Of a stretch of 64,000 nucleotides of DNA, positions 8,446 through 16,844 are shown piece after piece. The position numbers were made by a program, and so were the translations under genes. Positions within the stretch are counted from its first letter, which is position 1. Every line of letters starts with the position of its first letter. The notes under the pieces are model-generated. The model saw only the letters and a program-made list of their open reading frames with translations. It had not been told where the DNA came from and did no database searches. Origin of the DNA: Neobacillus sp. PS3-34 (lineage in GTDB: Bacteria > Bacillota > Bacilli > Bacillales > Cytobacillaceae); contig NZ_CP133267.1 in the NCBI RefSeq assembly GCF_030915465.1, positions 2,572,501 to 2,636,500 on the forward strand, given 5' to 3'.

Positions 8446-8886
8446 ATGGTTTTTCGTTCAAAAATAGACACCTATTTTAAAACATTTATTTCTATTATTA
8501 TTTTATTAATAAGTGCTGTGACACTTATCCCTTTATTCCTTGATGAAGAAGTTACCCCACTCACGATGATGATTGTTTTTTTTATTTTTATTATTTCAGT
8601 TGGTTTAATTTTGTGGTCAGCTTTTTCGATTAAGTACATTTTCTATCAGGACCACTTGTTCGTAAGAGGAGGACCGTTTAGAAGTCGAATACCCTACGAA
8701 GAAATAACGAGAATTTCACCCGCAAAAGAAATCCTCACAGGTTATCGGCTTTTATCATCAAAAGAGAGTTTTGAAATCTTTTATAAATCAGCCACTTTAG
8801 GAAGCGTTAAGATTTCCCCTATGGAAATTGAACGGTTCATTTCTGAAATAAAGCAACGCTGTCCTAATGTAACAATACAAGAATAG
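8446..8886 (+). CDS. PH-domain membrane protein
   Basis: 146 residues: two N-terminal membrane helices (about 13-30 and 38-60, TFISIIILLISAVTLIPLF and MMIVFFIFIISVGLILW), then a bacterial PH domain (about 65-140) with YQDHLFVRGGPFRSRIPYEE and the ISPMEIERFISEI ending. The family is common in bacilli, near YyaB-like proteins. An AAAGGAGGTG ribosome site precedes the ATG by 9 bases. Function unknown, probably membrane-associated. Confidence 0.75.
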   Translation: MVFRSKIDTYFKTFISIIILLISAVTLIPLFLDEEVTPLTMMIVFFIFIISVGLILWSAFSIKYIFYQDHLFVRGGPFRSRIPYEEITRISPAKEILTGYRLLSSKESFEIFYKSATLGSVKISPMEIERFISEIKQRCPNVTIQE

Positions 8887-9000
8887 ATACAAATTCTAAA
8901 TATGGAACAAAACAATGGGCGGACAATTCCGCATCCCTTATAGACTTTATTTCGTAACCTTCCTTAATAGCAGGAATGGTTATTTTTTTTGCATATTTCA

Positions 9001-9019
9001 CGAACAAGTGTTCTATAAT
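9001..9019 (+). promoter_or_regulatory. LexA (SOS) box overlapping a -10 element
   Basis: CGAACAAGTGTTCT fits the Bacillus LexA/DinR consensus CGAACRNRYGTTYC in 13 of 14 positions, with perfect GAAC(4)GTTC symmetry at 9002-9013. TATAAT at 9014-9019 abuts it; TTGCAT at 8989-8994 is a possible -35 (19-bp spacer). LexA bound here would cover the promoter. Confidence 0.8.
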
Positions 9020-9048
9020 AAAAGAAAGGCTTGAAAGGGGGGATTCTA

Positions 9049-9390
9049 ATGGGGATACGCGATCGCGGTAAAATGAAGTGGCAGTCAGCTTTTTTCATGC
9101 CGGAACAAATGAAAATGATTCGAGAGGCAAGAAGAGAGGACTTAAAGGTGAGTAAGCCTATATTAGATGAATACCAAATTGAAGAATTTGAGGAGAAAAT
9201 CCTTTTGGCGATGGAGTTTGCTAACCAAGTGAAATTGAAGGTATGGGTTGATGGATTTGTTAATGAATATATAGGCTTTTTGCACCGGCTCGATGAATTC
9301 AATAAGGTGATTTATTTAGAGGATGAAGATGGAGAAATGAAAAAGGTAAGATTTAGTGATGTTGTAGGTGTACAAGTGATAGGAGAATAG
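9049..9390 (+). CDS. YolD-like protein, SOS-controlled
   Basis: 113 residues from ATG 9049, preceded by GGGGGGA. The N-terminus (MGIRDRGKMKWQSAFFMPEQ) and the later KVWVDGFVNEYIGFLHRLD segment are the YolD-like signature. In Bacillus, YolD-family genes (yqjX, yolD) are SOS genes usually paired with a UvrX/YqjW Y-family polymerase. Here the LexA box is clear but the next gene is a LysM protein, so it is an orphan. An accessory role for a distant translesion polymerase is inference. Confidence 0.9.
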   Translation: MGIRDRGKMKWQSAFFMPEQMKMIREARREDLKVSKPILDEYQIEEFEEKILLAMEFANQVKLKVWVDGFVNEYIGFLHRLDEFNKVIYLEDEDGEMKKVRFSDVVGVQVIGE

Positions 9391-9537
9391 CACATATTTC
9401 AACTGCCTTTCTTTATAAAGTCAAGAAAAATATCCCTGTACAGGAATATTATTAATTTACAGTCAAAAAATGCTTTGCGACCTCGAAACTCTTTAAAGGA
9501 GTCAAATTTTATTAGAGGTTTATGGGGGAGTACAACA

Positions 9538-10348
9538 TTGAAAGCTATTTCATTAAAGAGAAAACAAAGAATAGCGGAAGTACGCAAGCAAAAAGTGAGA
9601 GCACGCAATAAAAAAATGGCTGCTGTCACGATTGCGGGAACAATTTCAGCACTTGTGTTACTGAATGGTAAGGCAGCGGCTTATGGTAAGGATTACACGG
9701 TGAAAAAGAGGGATACTCTATACAGCCTTTCTAAAAAGTATCAAGTAAGTATAGATCAGCTAAAAGAAACAAACGCCTTAACATCAGAAAAAATTGTTGT
9801 GGGGCAGCGGCTTGTGCTACCTGAACAAGGTAAAACAATGGTGCCAAAATCAGAAGAAATTACGAACCAATATACTGTCCAAAAGGGAGATAGCCTTTTT
9901 TTACTCGCAAAAAAGTACGGAATCACTTTAGAAAAATTGAAAAAGATAAATAATATTCAGTCTGATCGAATTAATATAGGGCAGAAAATAGTAAGTGCCT
10001 TTGGAAACATCTAACTATGGCGAGGAAGAAAAGTACACCGTTGTTTCAGGAGATACTTTATGGGGAATTGCCAAACGATTTGGGGTAACGGTGGAAAATC
10101 TGGCTAATGAAAATGGGCTTAAAAAGGAAATGGTTCTTATTGGGCAACGGTTGATAATACCAGGTGCAGCAGAGATTTCAGAAGTTGAAGTGGTTGGTGC
10201 AGCAGACAGCTTTACTGTAGAATTCGAACAACGAGGTAAACCACTCGTTTTAGAAGTGCCATATGGATCGGCTTCCGACTATCAGAAAAAATCGGGACAA
10301 AAAGTAACGGTTATCCATAAAAATGGAGCCGTAATCTCTGTATTCTAA
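9538..10348 (+). pseudogene. Triple-LysM cell-wall protein, frameshifted near 9993
   Basis: Start TTG 9538 follows GGGGGAG by 7 bases. A basic N-terminus and a short membrane segment (AAVTIAGTISALVLLNGKAAA, about residues 23-43) precede three LysM peptidoglycan-binding repeats (YTVKKRDTLYSLSKKY, YTVQKGDSLFLLAKKYG, YTVVSGDTLWGIAKRFG), each ending GQ(R/K)(L/I). A terminal domain ending VTVIHKNGAVISVF follows. The frame breaks after repeat 2 (GQKIVSAFGNI stop) and resumes in the next frame; removing one A in GTAAGTG restores it. There is no catalytic domain, so it is a wall-binding protein. Confidence 0.85.
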
Positions 10349-10358
10349 TCATGTATAT

Positions 10359-10381
10359 AGGCTGCTTTGGCAGCCTTTTGT
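10359..10381 (+). terminator. Terminator after the LysM gene
   Basis: Stem GGCTGC (10360-10365) / GCAGCC (10370-10375), loop TTTG, then TTTTG. Confidence 0.75.
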
Positions 10382-10395
10382 TTATTCAAATAAAG

Positions 10396-10436
10396 GAAAG
10401 CTTTGCTTCTTATAAGGAAGCAAGGTTTTTTTGTTC
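10396..10436 (+). terminator. Second terminator-like hairpin
   Basis: Stem CTTTGCTTC / GAAGCAAGG around TTATAAG, followed by seven T. It backs up the terminator just upstream. Confidence 0.7.
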
Positions 10437-10564
10437 GCGTAACTGCCCTGTTAGTGAACAATGTAGTCTTTTTCTAATTCTAAATGGGTCGTTTTATTGA
10501 ACAAGGAGTTTGACATACTTAGATAGAATATTAGGATAAAACAGGAAAATGAGGAAACTTGAGA

Positions 10565-10963
10565 ATGCAAAATCTGTTTCGTGCAAACTTTTTATATCCC
10601 GATGTTGATCGTGATACAAATATTCTAATGATTGGATTTGCTGATGCCGAGTTCAATACGAAGGAATACATACTTTTACAAAAATCATTAGCACCTGGTG
10701 AGCAAGATAAGGAGCTAGGATTGGATGAGATTCACATCGAATACAATGATCAAATCCATTCAACCTACGGAGGAATATTAAATGTAGAGTTAAACAATGA
10801 CTGTATTGAAATAGAACTTGATGATCATACAGCAAGGCAACTACAAACGGGAAAATCAATATGTGTATCTTTCGATAAAAAAAATGAAACGATATTAACT
10901 TTAGAAAAAAACTTAACCATAATGTTTCAAGATTATAAAGTCATATTTAAAAGTAAACTGTGA
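10565..10963 (+). CDS. Imm10-family immunity-like protein
   Basis: About 132 residues from ATG 10565 (GAGGA site 9 bases upstream; TTG 10559 is an in-frame alternative). Segments LMIGFADAEFNTKEYILLQKS, EQDKELGLDEIHIEYNDQ and STYGGILNVEL are typical of the Imm10 fold, which protects cells from polymorphic toxins. No toxin gene or secretion module is adjacent, so it would be an orphan immunity gene. Assignment is from pattern recall only. Confidence 0.65.
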   Translation: MQNLFRANFLYPDVDRDTNILMIGFADAEFNTKEYILLQKSLAPGEQDKELGLDEIHIEYNDQIHSTYGGILNVELNNDCIEIELDDHTARQLQTGKSICVSFDKKNETILTLEKNLTIMFQDYKVIFKSKL

Positions 10964-11133
10964 TTTTTAAATTGGCTATGTTAAATCTCAGTGTTGATTT
11001 AGATACTATGTTGATTGGAGGGCCTTGAGCGGAAATTAATAGGAAAGTTTAATAGAGCTTTTAAATTAAGAGAAGATATTTTAATAAAGCACTCATTTAA
11101 ATTTTGGATTCCTTAACAAAAGGGGAAAGATTA

Positions 11134-11730
11134 ATGATAAAAGGTCTCTTCAATTGGATTACTCCAGAACAAAAATTTTGGAAATGGTTTCAAGAAAATT
11201 CAGATCAATTTTACCAAATGTCAGAAGAGGACAAAGAAGAGCTGTTTGACATTTTACATGTACAACTTCAAAAAATCCATAAAGAGTTGGTATTTGAGTT
11301 TCAAGTAGAACCAGATATAGATGGTGTAAAGGAACTAATTATAAGTGCGGATGGAATGAGAGAATTAATTCCGTATGTATTAAAACTTGTAAATATAGCA
11401 CCAAAACTAAAAAATTGGAAAATAACAGCTTTCCGTCAACGAATGGAAGGAATCGAAATAAACTTTAATGGATTTAGGATTTCGGAGGACACAGTATTAT
11501 TTACTTATGATTATACTGCAGACAGCAATTTTATTAATGTAAACTTGTTCCTGGAGAACTACGAAGCAGAAATGCAGGGGACTTTGTTTCTATTACTTGA
11601 TAGTTGTTTGGGTGAATTTAATGTAATGACCAAGTTGGGTTATATAAATTTCGGGGACATTTTAGATGCAGAAGGTGAAACATTACTTCCATTAACCCAA
11701 CTATATGATTTGGTAAAAGAGATTAGATAA
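11134..11730 (+). CDS. Conserved protein of unknown function
   Basis: 198 residues from ATG 11134, with GGGGAAAG just upstream (an upstream TTG at 11104 lacks a site). It begins MIKGLFNWITPEQKFWKWFQ, with a conserved middle (ELIISADGMRELIPYVLKL, APKLKNWKITAFRQRMEG) and an end LLPLTQLYDLVKEI. The same layout occurs in uncharacterised proteins of other bacteria including Bacteroidota, as far as I recall. No signal peptide or membrane helix. Its place between two immunity-like genes hints at a similar role. Confidence 0.6.
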   Translation: MIKGLFNWITPEQKFWKWFQENSDQFYQMSEEDKEELFDILHVQLQKIHKELVFEFQVEPDIDGVKELIISADGMRELIPYVLKLVNIAPKLKNWKITAFRQRMEGIEINFNGFRISEDTVLFTYDYTADSNFINVNLFLENYEAEMQGTLFLLLDSCLGEFNVMTKLGYINFGDILDAEGETLLPLTQLYDLVKEIR

Positions 11731-11939
11731 TCAGTGACTCAAAAAGAATTTCTTAAATGACAACTAATATATAGTGGGCGGAAAACTGTTGGACTATCTT
11801 TGATTTAGAAAAGAACATAGGTGAAAACAAAAATGGTTTAAGTGGAAAGTGGCTGTCATTGATGTAGCTTTTTTTACTAATGAAACAGGATAGTTCAACA
11901 TTAAATGAGATAAAAGCATCGTAAAGGGTGGCTATTCAA

Positions 11940-12428
11940 ATGGAAAATTGGATTGAATTATCTGCATTAGATTATAAAGAGGTATGGGATAGGGTATATG
12001 GCCAATTTAAATTTAAACCAAGTATGTCAGTCTTTCCATCTTTTGAAGTGCCAAAGCCTTTTATTATTTATGATGTATCCTCAAATTTAAATTGGTCTGG
12101 AGATTTTGTTTATAAAGACTTAGAGGAAAAGTCACTACTTGCTTTTCGAGAGCTTATCAAAAAGAATGAATACATGTATGCGTTAGATTGGCAGCATCCA
12201 GGTTATTGGATAAACCCGTATTTAGAATTTCCAAAAGATGAGTTTGATGAGTGGACAGTACCTATTTTTCCAAACGGCGACTATTACTTTTTTATTCATA
12301 GGGATTTTGAATGGGGATTATTAGGACACCCTTGGGAAAGAACAATCACTATTTTTGGAAAAGAGCTTATAAAGGGTTTTGAAAAGCATAAACCGATAAT
12401 GTTTCAAAAGATATTGTGCCAAGGTTAA
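11940..12428 (+). CDS. DUF2716-family protein
   Basis: 162 residues from ATG 11940, preceded by AAAGGGTGG. The family pattern is clear: W..L start, FKFKPSMSVFPSF, YALDWQHPGYW (about 84-94), FPNGDYYFFIHRDFEWGLLG and HPWERTITIFGKELI. DUF2716 proteins are small cytoplasmic proteins of unknown function, often scattered among immunity-type genes in bacilli. The neighbours (Imm10-like and an unknown) agree with that. Confidence 0.8.
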   Translation: MENWIELSALDYKEVWDRVYGQFKFKPSMSVFPSFEVPKPFIIYDVSSNLNWSGDFVYKDLEEKSLLAFRELIKKNEYMYALDWQHPGYWINPYLEFPKDEFDEWTVPIFPNGDYYFFIHRDFEWGLLGHPWERTITIFGKELIKGFEKHKPIMFQKILCQG

Positions 12429-12767
12429 TTTAAAACTTAAAAGATTCATTTGAGATGTAATAGGGTGGTATTGCAATCTTTTTTCTTTTACGATTAACGG
12501 AACACGTGGTATAAGAAAGAAACGGTCCATCTTGTATAAGTGCGAATCAGGAATATAGTTATCTTTACAATTTAAGGAACTTGCCGATATTAAAAGAAAA
12601 CAAAAAAGTACAGTCAGAAGATTAGATGGAGTATGTTACTTGAATAATTCCTTAAGTAATTACAAAAAAATTTGCGTTCCCTTCCGACTATGACGAAACA
12701 AAAAGGAAATATAAAAGCGACAAATTCAAACGAGCACACAGATAGTAATGAAAAAACGAATGGGTGA

Positions 12768-13104
12768 ATGGATATTAAAATTCTTTTTATTTGCAGTAAA
12801 AATAAGTGGCGGAGCCCAACGGCTGAGAAGGTTTTTCATAAATTTAATGGGTATGACGCAAGATCAGCGGGTACAGAAGCTGGTGCCAGAATAAAAGTGA
12901 CGGACGGTCATATAGGCTGGGCGGATATTATTTTTGTGATGGAAAAAAAGCATATGAGGCGTTTGAAGGAAAAGTTCGGAATGGCCGCTTTCTGATAAAA
13001 AAGTATGGAACTTAGATATTGCTGACGACTATCTTTATATGGACGAAGAGCTGATAGAGATTTTAAAGGCAAGAGTTGGTGAGTATATTGAGGTTCCGGA
13101 ATAA
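12768..13104 (+). pseudogene. Low-molecular-weight phosphatase family protein, frameshifted near 12978
   Basis: The N-terminal frame carries the P-loop FICSKNKWRSPTAEKVF (C-X5-R-S at about residues 9-16) and ARSAGTEAGARIKV, then the WADIIFVMEKKHMRRLKEKF region. It stops at 12995, but the next frame continues PLSDKKVWNLDIADDYLYM and EELIEILKARVGEYIEVPE to TAA 13102-13104. Total about 111 residues, the usual size of this short branch, which lacks the extended C-terminus of classical tyrosine phosphatases. The 12429-12767 gap upstream has no convincing gene. Confidence 0.8.
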
Positions 13105-13123
13105 TAGAATAAAGTTAAACGAA

Positions 13124-13160
13124 CAATGATCGTCAATGATGGCGATCTTTTTATTTTGGC
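13124..13160 (+). terminator. Terminator after the phosphatase gene
   Basis: GATCG ... CGATC with inner pairing around TCAATGATGG, followed by TTTTTATTTT. A degenerate half-copy of the dispersed GGTGACAGGCACCTTCCA element follows at 13199-13217. Confidence 0.55.
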
Positions 13161-13438
13161 TATTTTCCAGGGAAGAAGAAACATCCAGATAATTTCCAGG
13201 TGACAGGCACCTTCCAATTTCCATCCAATTAAAAATAGTATCGGCCCCACCTTCGCCGAATACCGTGATAGCCCCGCTTGCTACCCTGCCTGCTTTCTAT
13301 ATTACCTAGAAATTATTACTAAATTGCGTCGTTTTCATTAAAAATGATTAAAGAATTATTAAAAATTGATGTAGTTTTACGGCAGGATAGTAGATTAATA
13401 ATATGGAATATATTACTACCGGAATAAGGGGTGTGTAC

Positions 13439-13893
13439 ATGCAGATTAGAAACTCTGTAAAAGCTGTTTTAGTTGAAGGGGATAAGATTTTATTAACAAA
13501 AAATTTAGATGACGAAGGGGAGTTTTATCTTTGCCCTGGCGGCGGCAGGAGCACGGAGAAACATTTCACAACACCCTGCTAAGAGAATGCATGGAAGAGA
13601 TTGGGCAAGTAGTGGAAATTGGAGAACTTATTTTTATTCGTGAATACATCGGTAAAAACCACGAATATGCCGCCTCCGATTTTAATGCACACCAGGTGGA
13701 GTATTATTTTGCCTGTAAAACAAAAGGTACCAACATACAACCTATTAATCCTGATCGTTATCAAACTGGTATCGAATGGGTTCCTATTAAGGACTTAATG
13801 GAAAAAAGATTGTATCCAAAAGAAATGAGAAAATATCTTATCAACCATTTCAATGGTGAAAAAACTCCGATTTATTTGGGAGATATAAATTAA
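13439..13893 (+). pseudogene. Nudix hydrolase, frameshifted in the Nudix box near 13545
   Basis: From ATG 13439 (AAGGGGTG site) the frame gives IRNSVKAVLVEGDKILLTKN and FYLCPGGG. The rest lies one frame over: QEHGETFHNTLLRECMEEIG, completing the Nudix box G-X5-E-X7-RE-X2-EE-X-G. One missing base in GGCGGCAGG (13541-13548) restores it. The C-terminal part (residues to about 151) includes DRYQTGIEWVPIKDLMEKRLYP. Nudix enzymes hydrolyse nucleoside diphosphates linked to other groups; the substrate is unknown. Confidence 0.88.
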
Positions 13894-13921
13894 AACCTTA
13901 CTATTAGGAGGCAGCATCTCA

Positions 13922-14389
13922 ATGGAACCAAAATTTATTAAAAAAGACGCTTTTCAAGTTGTAGGATTAGAAGTACATAGTTCAACCGCAAAGGAATTTT
14001 CACATGTTTGGATGCAGATGGATCCAAGGTGGAAGGAAATTGAAAACCGAAAGGACCTAAATGTTTCCTACGGTCTAATCGAGCCTACAGGAGGAAATAT
14101 GGAATTTAATTATATCGTTTGCGCTGAGGTTACCGGCGATGTAAACATTCCAGAAGGCATGGTTTTAAAGACAGTTCCTGCTAATGATTTTGCCATTTTT
14201 ACTCATAAAGGATCTCTCAAAAATTTTGCAGAAACCTGGCAATATATTTATGGAACGTGGCTTCCCCAGTCAGGGTATAAACGAGCGCAAGGGTCGGAAT
14301 TTGAAATGTATGAAACGAGCAGATTTTGTGGCGCAATGAACGATGAATCCGAGATAGATATTTATATACCGATCATAAAAGCCGAGTAA
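13922..14389 (+). CDS. GyrI-like effector-binding protein
   Basis: 155 residues with no DNA-binding domain. The fold pattern of the GyrI/AraC-type effector-binding domain is visible: FQVVGLEVHSS, YGLIEPTGGNMEFNYIVCAEV, PEGMVLKTVPANDFAIFTHKG, and the ending FEMYETSRFCG ... EIDIYIPI. These stand-alone domains bind small hydrophobic ligands. The ribosome site TAGGAGGCAG precedes the ATG. It lies 29 bases after the Nudix gene and 17 before the VOC gene, forming a small operon. Confidence 0.82.
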   Translation: MEPKFIKKDAFQVVGLEVHSSTAKEFSHVWMQMDPRWKEIENRKDLNVSYGLIEPTGGNMEFNYIVCAEVTGDVNIPEGMVLKTVPANDFAIFTHKGSLKNFAETWQYIYGTWLPQSGYKRAQGSEFEMYETSRFCGAMNDESEIDIYIPIIKAE

Positions 14390-14406
14390 TCGATGGAGCG
14401 AGGAGA

Positions 14407-14775
14407 ATGATGTTGTCATTATTTACAAGAATTGATACCGTGTTTTTAAAAGTACAAGATTTCGAGAGTGCGATTGCATGGTATTCACAGGTGCTAGGAT
14501 TTACGGTCAGATGGCGGGATGACAACAGTGGCTATGCTGCGCTGAATGTTGGCGAAACCCCGTTAACTCTCGTGCGTAAGTCTAATGAAGATGAAACTGC
14601 TGTAAATTCAATTGTTCCGTTTAACTTTTTTGTTTCGGATATAGAAGGCGCGTATGAGCATCTTTTGCAGAATGGGGTAAAGGTCGGACCCATTCAGGGA
14701 GATGGGAATGTAAAATGGTTTAAATTTCAGGACCTAGAGGGCAACCCGCTGGAGGTCTGCCATTTCAAAGAATAA
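14407..14775 (+). CDS. VOC (glyoxalase/bleomycin resistance) family protein
   Basis: 122 residues with two beta-alpha-beta-beta-beta modules: FTRIDTVFLKVQDFESAIAWYSQVLGF and SIVPFNFFVSDIEGAYEHLLQNG, ending FQDLEGNPLEVCHFKE, whose glutamate is the usual metal ligand position. Members are metal-dependent isomerases, dioxygenases or drug-binding proteins; substrate unknown. Tandem ATG codons at 14407 and 14410 follow GGAGCGAGGAG. It is the last gene of the Nudix operon, followed by a strong terminator. Confidence 0.88.
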   Translation: MMLSLFTRIDTVFLKVQDFESAIAWYSQVLGFTVRWRDDNSGYAALNVGETPLTLVRKSNEDETAVNSIVPFNFFVSDIEGAYEHLLQNGVKVGPIQGDGNVKWFKFQDLEGNPLEVCHFKE

Positions 14776-14779
14776 AAAG

Positions 14780-14816
14780 TCAGCTTGCAGAGGGTGGTCT
14801 GCAAGCTGATTTTTTA
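14780..14816 (+). terminator. Strong rho-independent terminator
   Basis: Perfect 12-bp stem TCAGCTTGCAGA / TCTGCAAGCTGA, loop GGGTGG, followed by seven T. Confidence 0.95.
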
Positions 14817-14940
14817 GAATTCCCAGGTGACAGGCACCAACCAGTGTAGATGAAGGACATAATGCCGCTTCTCTTGAGAGATTTTGTATTTCATAGAGTA
14901 GATTAAGGGCAATATGCTGCTTAACCAGGGAGAATTATAG

Positions 14941-15512
14941 GGCTTATTGAAGCGGGTTTCCAGCTCCATTTACGAGGTTTTGTCTTTAATAGAGCTTCTT
15001 GGAGACAATTTCCAGCTTCAGCTGAGAGGTTTTGTCTTCTATAGGGCTTATTGAAGCCGGTTTCCAGCTCCATTTACGAGGTTTTGTCTTTAATAGAGCT
15101 TCTTGGAGACAAACTCCAGCTTCAGCTGAGAGGTTTTGTCCTCAATAGGGCTTATTGAAGCCAGTTTCCTGCTCCATTTACGAGGTTTTGTCTTTAATAG
15201 AGCTTCTTGGAGACAATCTCCAGCTTCAGTTGAGAGAATTTGTCTTCTATAGGGCTTATTGAAGCCAGTTTCCTGCTCCATTTACGAGGTTTTGTCTTTA
15301 ATAGAGCTTCTTGGAGACAATCTCCAGCTTCAGCTGAGAGGTTTTGTCCTCAATAGGGCTTATTGAAGCCAGTTTCCTGCTCCATTTACGAGGTTTTGTC
15401 TTTAATAGAGCTTCTTGGAGACAATCTCCAGCTTCAGTTGAGAGGTTTTGTCCTCAACAGGGCTTATTGAAGCCAGTTTCCTTCTCCAACTGAGAGTTTT
15501 TGTAATTAATAG
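14941..15512. repeat. Tandem array of 104-bp units (2 x 52 bp)
   Basis: GGCTTATTGAAGC begins at 14941, 15045, 15149, 15253, 15357 and 15461, exactly 104 bp apart. Each unit is two related 52-bp halves: one with CTTATTGAAGCC and CTCCATTTACGAGGTTTTG, the other with CTTCTTGGAGAC and CAGCTTCAGTTGAGAGG. Frames that stay open through it only translate the repeat. The flank 14820-14940 has a degenerate GGTGACAGGCACC half site and a diverged unit. Confidence 0.97.
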
Positions 15513-15612
15513 AATAGATGAAGGACATTTTCCTGCTTTACCAGGGAGGTTTTGTCCAATAAGGCTCATTAATTGGACAGTTTGCGGGCTCAGGTATTTA
15601 TGGCAGGCGTTT

Positions 15613-16030
15613 CGGTCTTCATCAACCTTATGATGACCATTTTCTGCTCCCGAGGCGGGGATTTCGGTCTTCATCGCTCCTTTGGGTATCTTTTTTGCTG
15701 GGTTTTTGTCCATGACCTCGCTTATGAAGACCGTTTCCTTCTCCTTAGAATGGCGTTTCGGTCTTCATTCCCTTTATGAAGACCGTTTCCTACTCTCGCG
15801 CATGGCTTTTAAGTCTTCATCGCTCCTTTGGGTATCTTTTTTGCTGGGTTTTTGTCCATGACCTCGCTTATGAAGACCGTTTCCTTCTCCTTAGAATGGC
15901 GTTTCGGTCTTCATCCCCCTTATGAAGACCGTTTCCTACTCTCACGCATGGCTTTTAAGTCTTCATAGCTCCTTTGGGTATCTTTTTTTGCTGGGCTTTT
16001 GGCCATGACCTCGCTTATGAAGACCGTTTC
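15613..16030. repeat. GGTCTTCAT / ATGAAGACC inverted-repeat array
   Basis: CGGTCTTCAT-type units start at 15613, 15665, 15759, 15811, 15905 and 15957, alternating 52 and 94 bp (146-bp super-period). Each has a nearby complementary ATGAAGACCG. It is the same family as the block at 2084-2262, here directly following the 104-bp array. Confidence 0.95.
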
Positions 16031-16071
16031 TGGTATTTATGGCCAAGATTCCATGTAGGTTCTTTTTAGTT

Positions 16072-16407
16072 TTATTCAGAATGCAAAGGGATTTGAATAT
16101 TTCTTACAGGATAAGAATAAAGCTCCTTCAATTGATATCCACAGTAAGAAAAAAGCAGGACCTGAACCAATGCGAAAATAATGATTCCTTTTTTTAAGCT
16201 GTATTTATAAAGAAGGATAAAGTTAATACCTGTCAAAATGGAAAGCAGTAAGGTGGTGAATGTCCTTCCTGTATCCAACCACCAGGACACATTCATATGT
16301 CCTAAAAGAAAATAGAAGGTAAACTTTATGAGAAGGTACCAGTAGTTTAAAAGAGAAGCAACACATACTAGAAGTAATAAAAATACGTTCAATAGCTTTT
16401 TCAACAT
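16072..16407 (-). CDS. Small hypothetical membrane protein
   Basis: 111 residues with three or four hydrophobic segments (LLNVFLLLLVCVASLLNYWYLL, LIKFTFYFLLG, LLLSILTGINFILLY, IIIFALVQVLLFSY). Not recognised. A GAAGGTTTTTAGG stretch precedes its ATG as a modest ribosome site. It sits alone between repeat arrays and the protease promoter. Confidence 0.5.
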   Translation of the reverse strand: MLKKLLNVFLLLLVCVASLLNYWYLLIKFTFYFLLGHMNVSWWLDTGRTFTTLLLSILTGINFILLYKYSLKKGIIIFALVQVLLFSYCGYQLKELYSYPVRNIQIPLHSE

Positions 16408-16645
16408 AACCTAAAAACCTTCTATTATATCGGCACCTATATTGCCAGGTAAATTCCAGATGCCAGGCACCATCCAAACCAATTCCAAATCCCCTCCAAT
16501 ACATGAATAAATATTCAATTTCCCTCCATCTACTAATGTTAGATTTCCGTTAGATTAGTATTTTTAAAAGTGTCAAAAATATAACGAAAACCTATACTTT
16601 ACAACGAAAGTTACCAATTGTGACAAAAGTCCCTACTAAAGTTAG

Positions 16646-16654
16646 TTTGTCGAA
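16646..16654 (+). promoter_or_regulatory. Exact Spo0A box upstream of the first S8 protease
   Basis: TTTGTCGAA in the AT-rich 16520-16840 gap, 191 bases before the start codon; no other gene is visible in the gap. Confidence 0.5.
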
Positions 16655-16844
16655 TTTATTTAGTATAAATATACTATGAAATTACATAATATTTCAAATT
16701 CCGCTATTTACTCTAATATAATAGCATGCTATATTTCAATAGCACGAATAAATTTGACTGAAAATTATATCTATTCGCGCAATAGTACATATATGACAGG
16801 GGGGAATCGTTATTTTTTCCAGTAAAGTTAAAGGGGAGAGACGA

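Noticed and set aside
12429..12767. Short frame around 12575-12690 (KELADIKRKQKSTVRRLDG)
   Set aside because: No start or ribosome site, and the reading ends soon; not distinguishable from chance.
15090..15779. ORFs on both strands in the 104-bp and GGTCTTCAT arrays
   Set aside because: Products are repeat-encoded with no start signals; the unit length of 104 is not a multiple of three.
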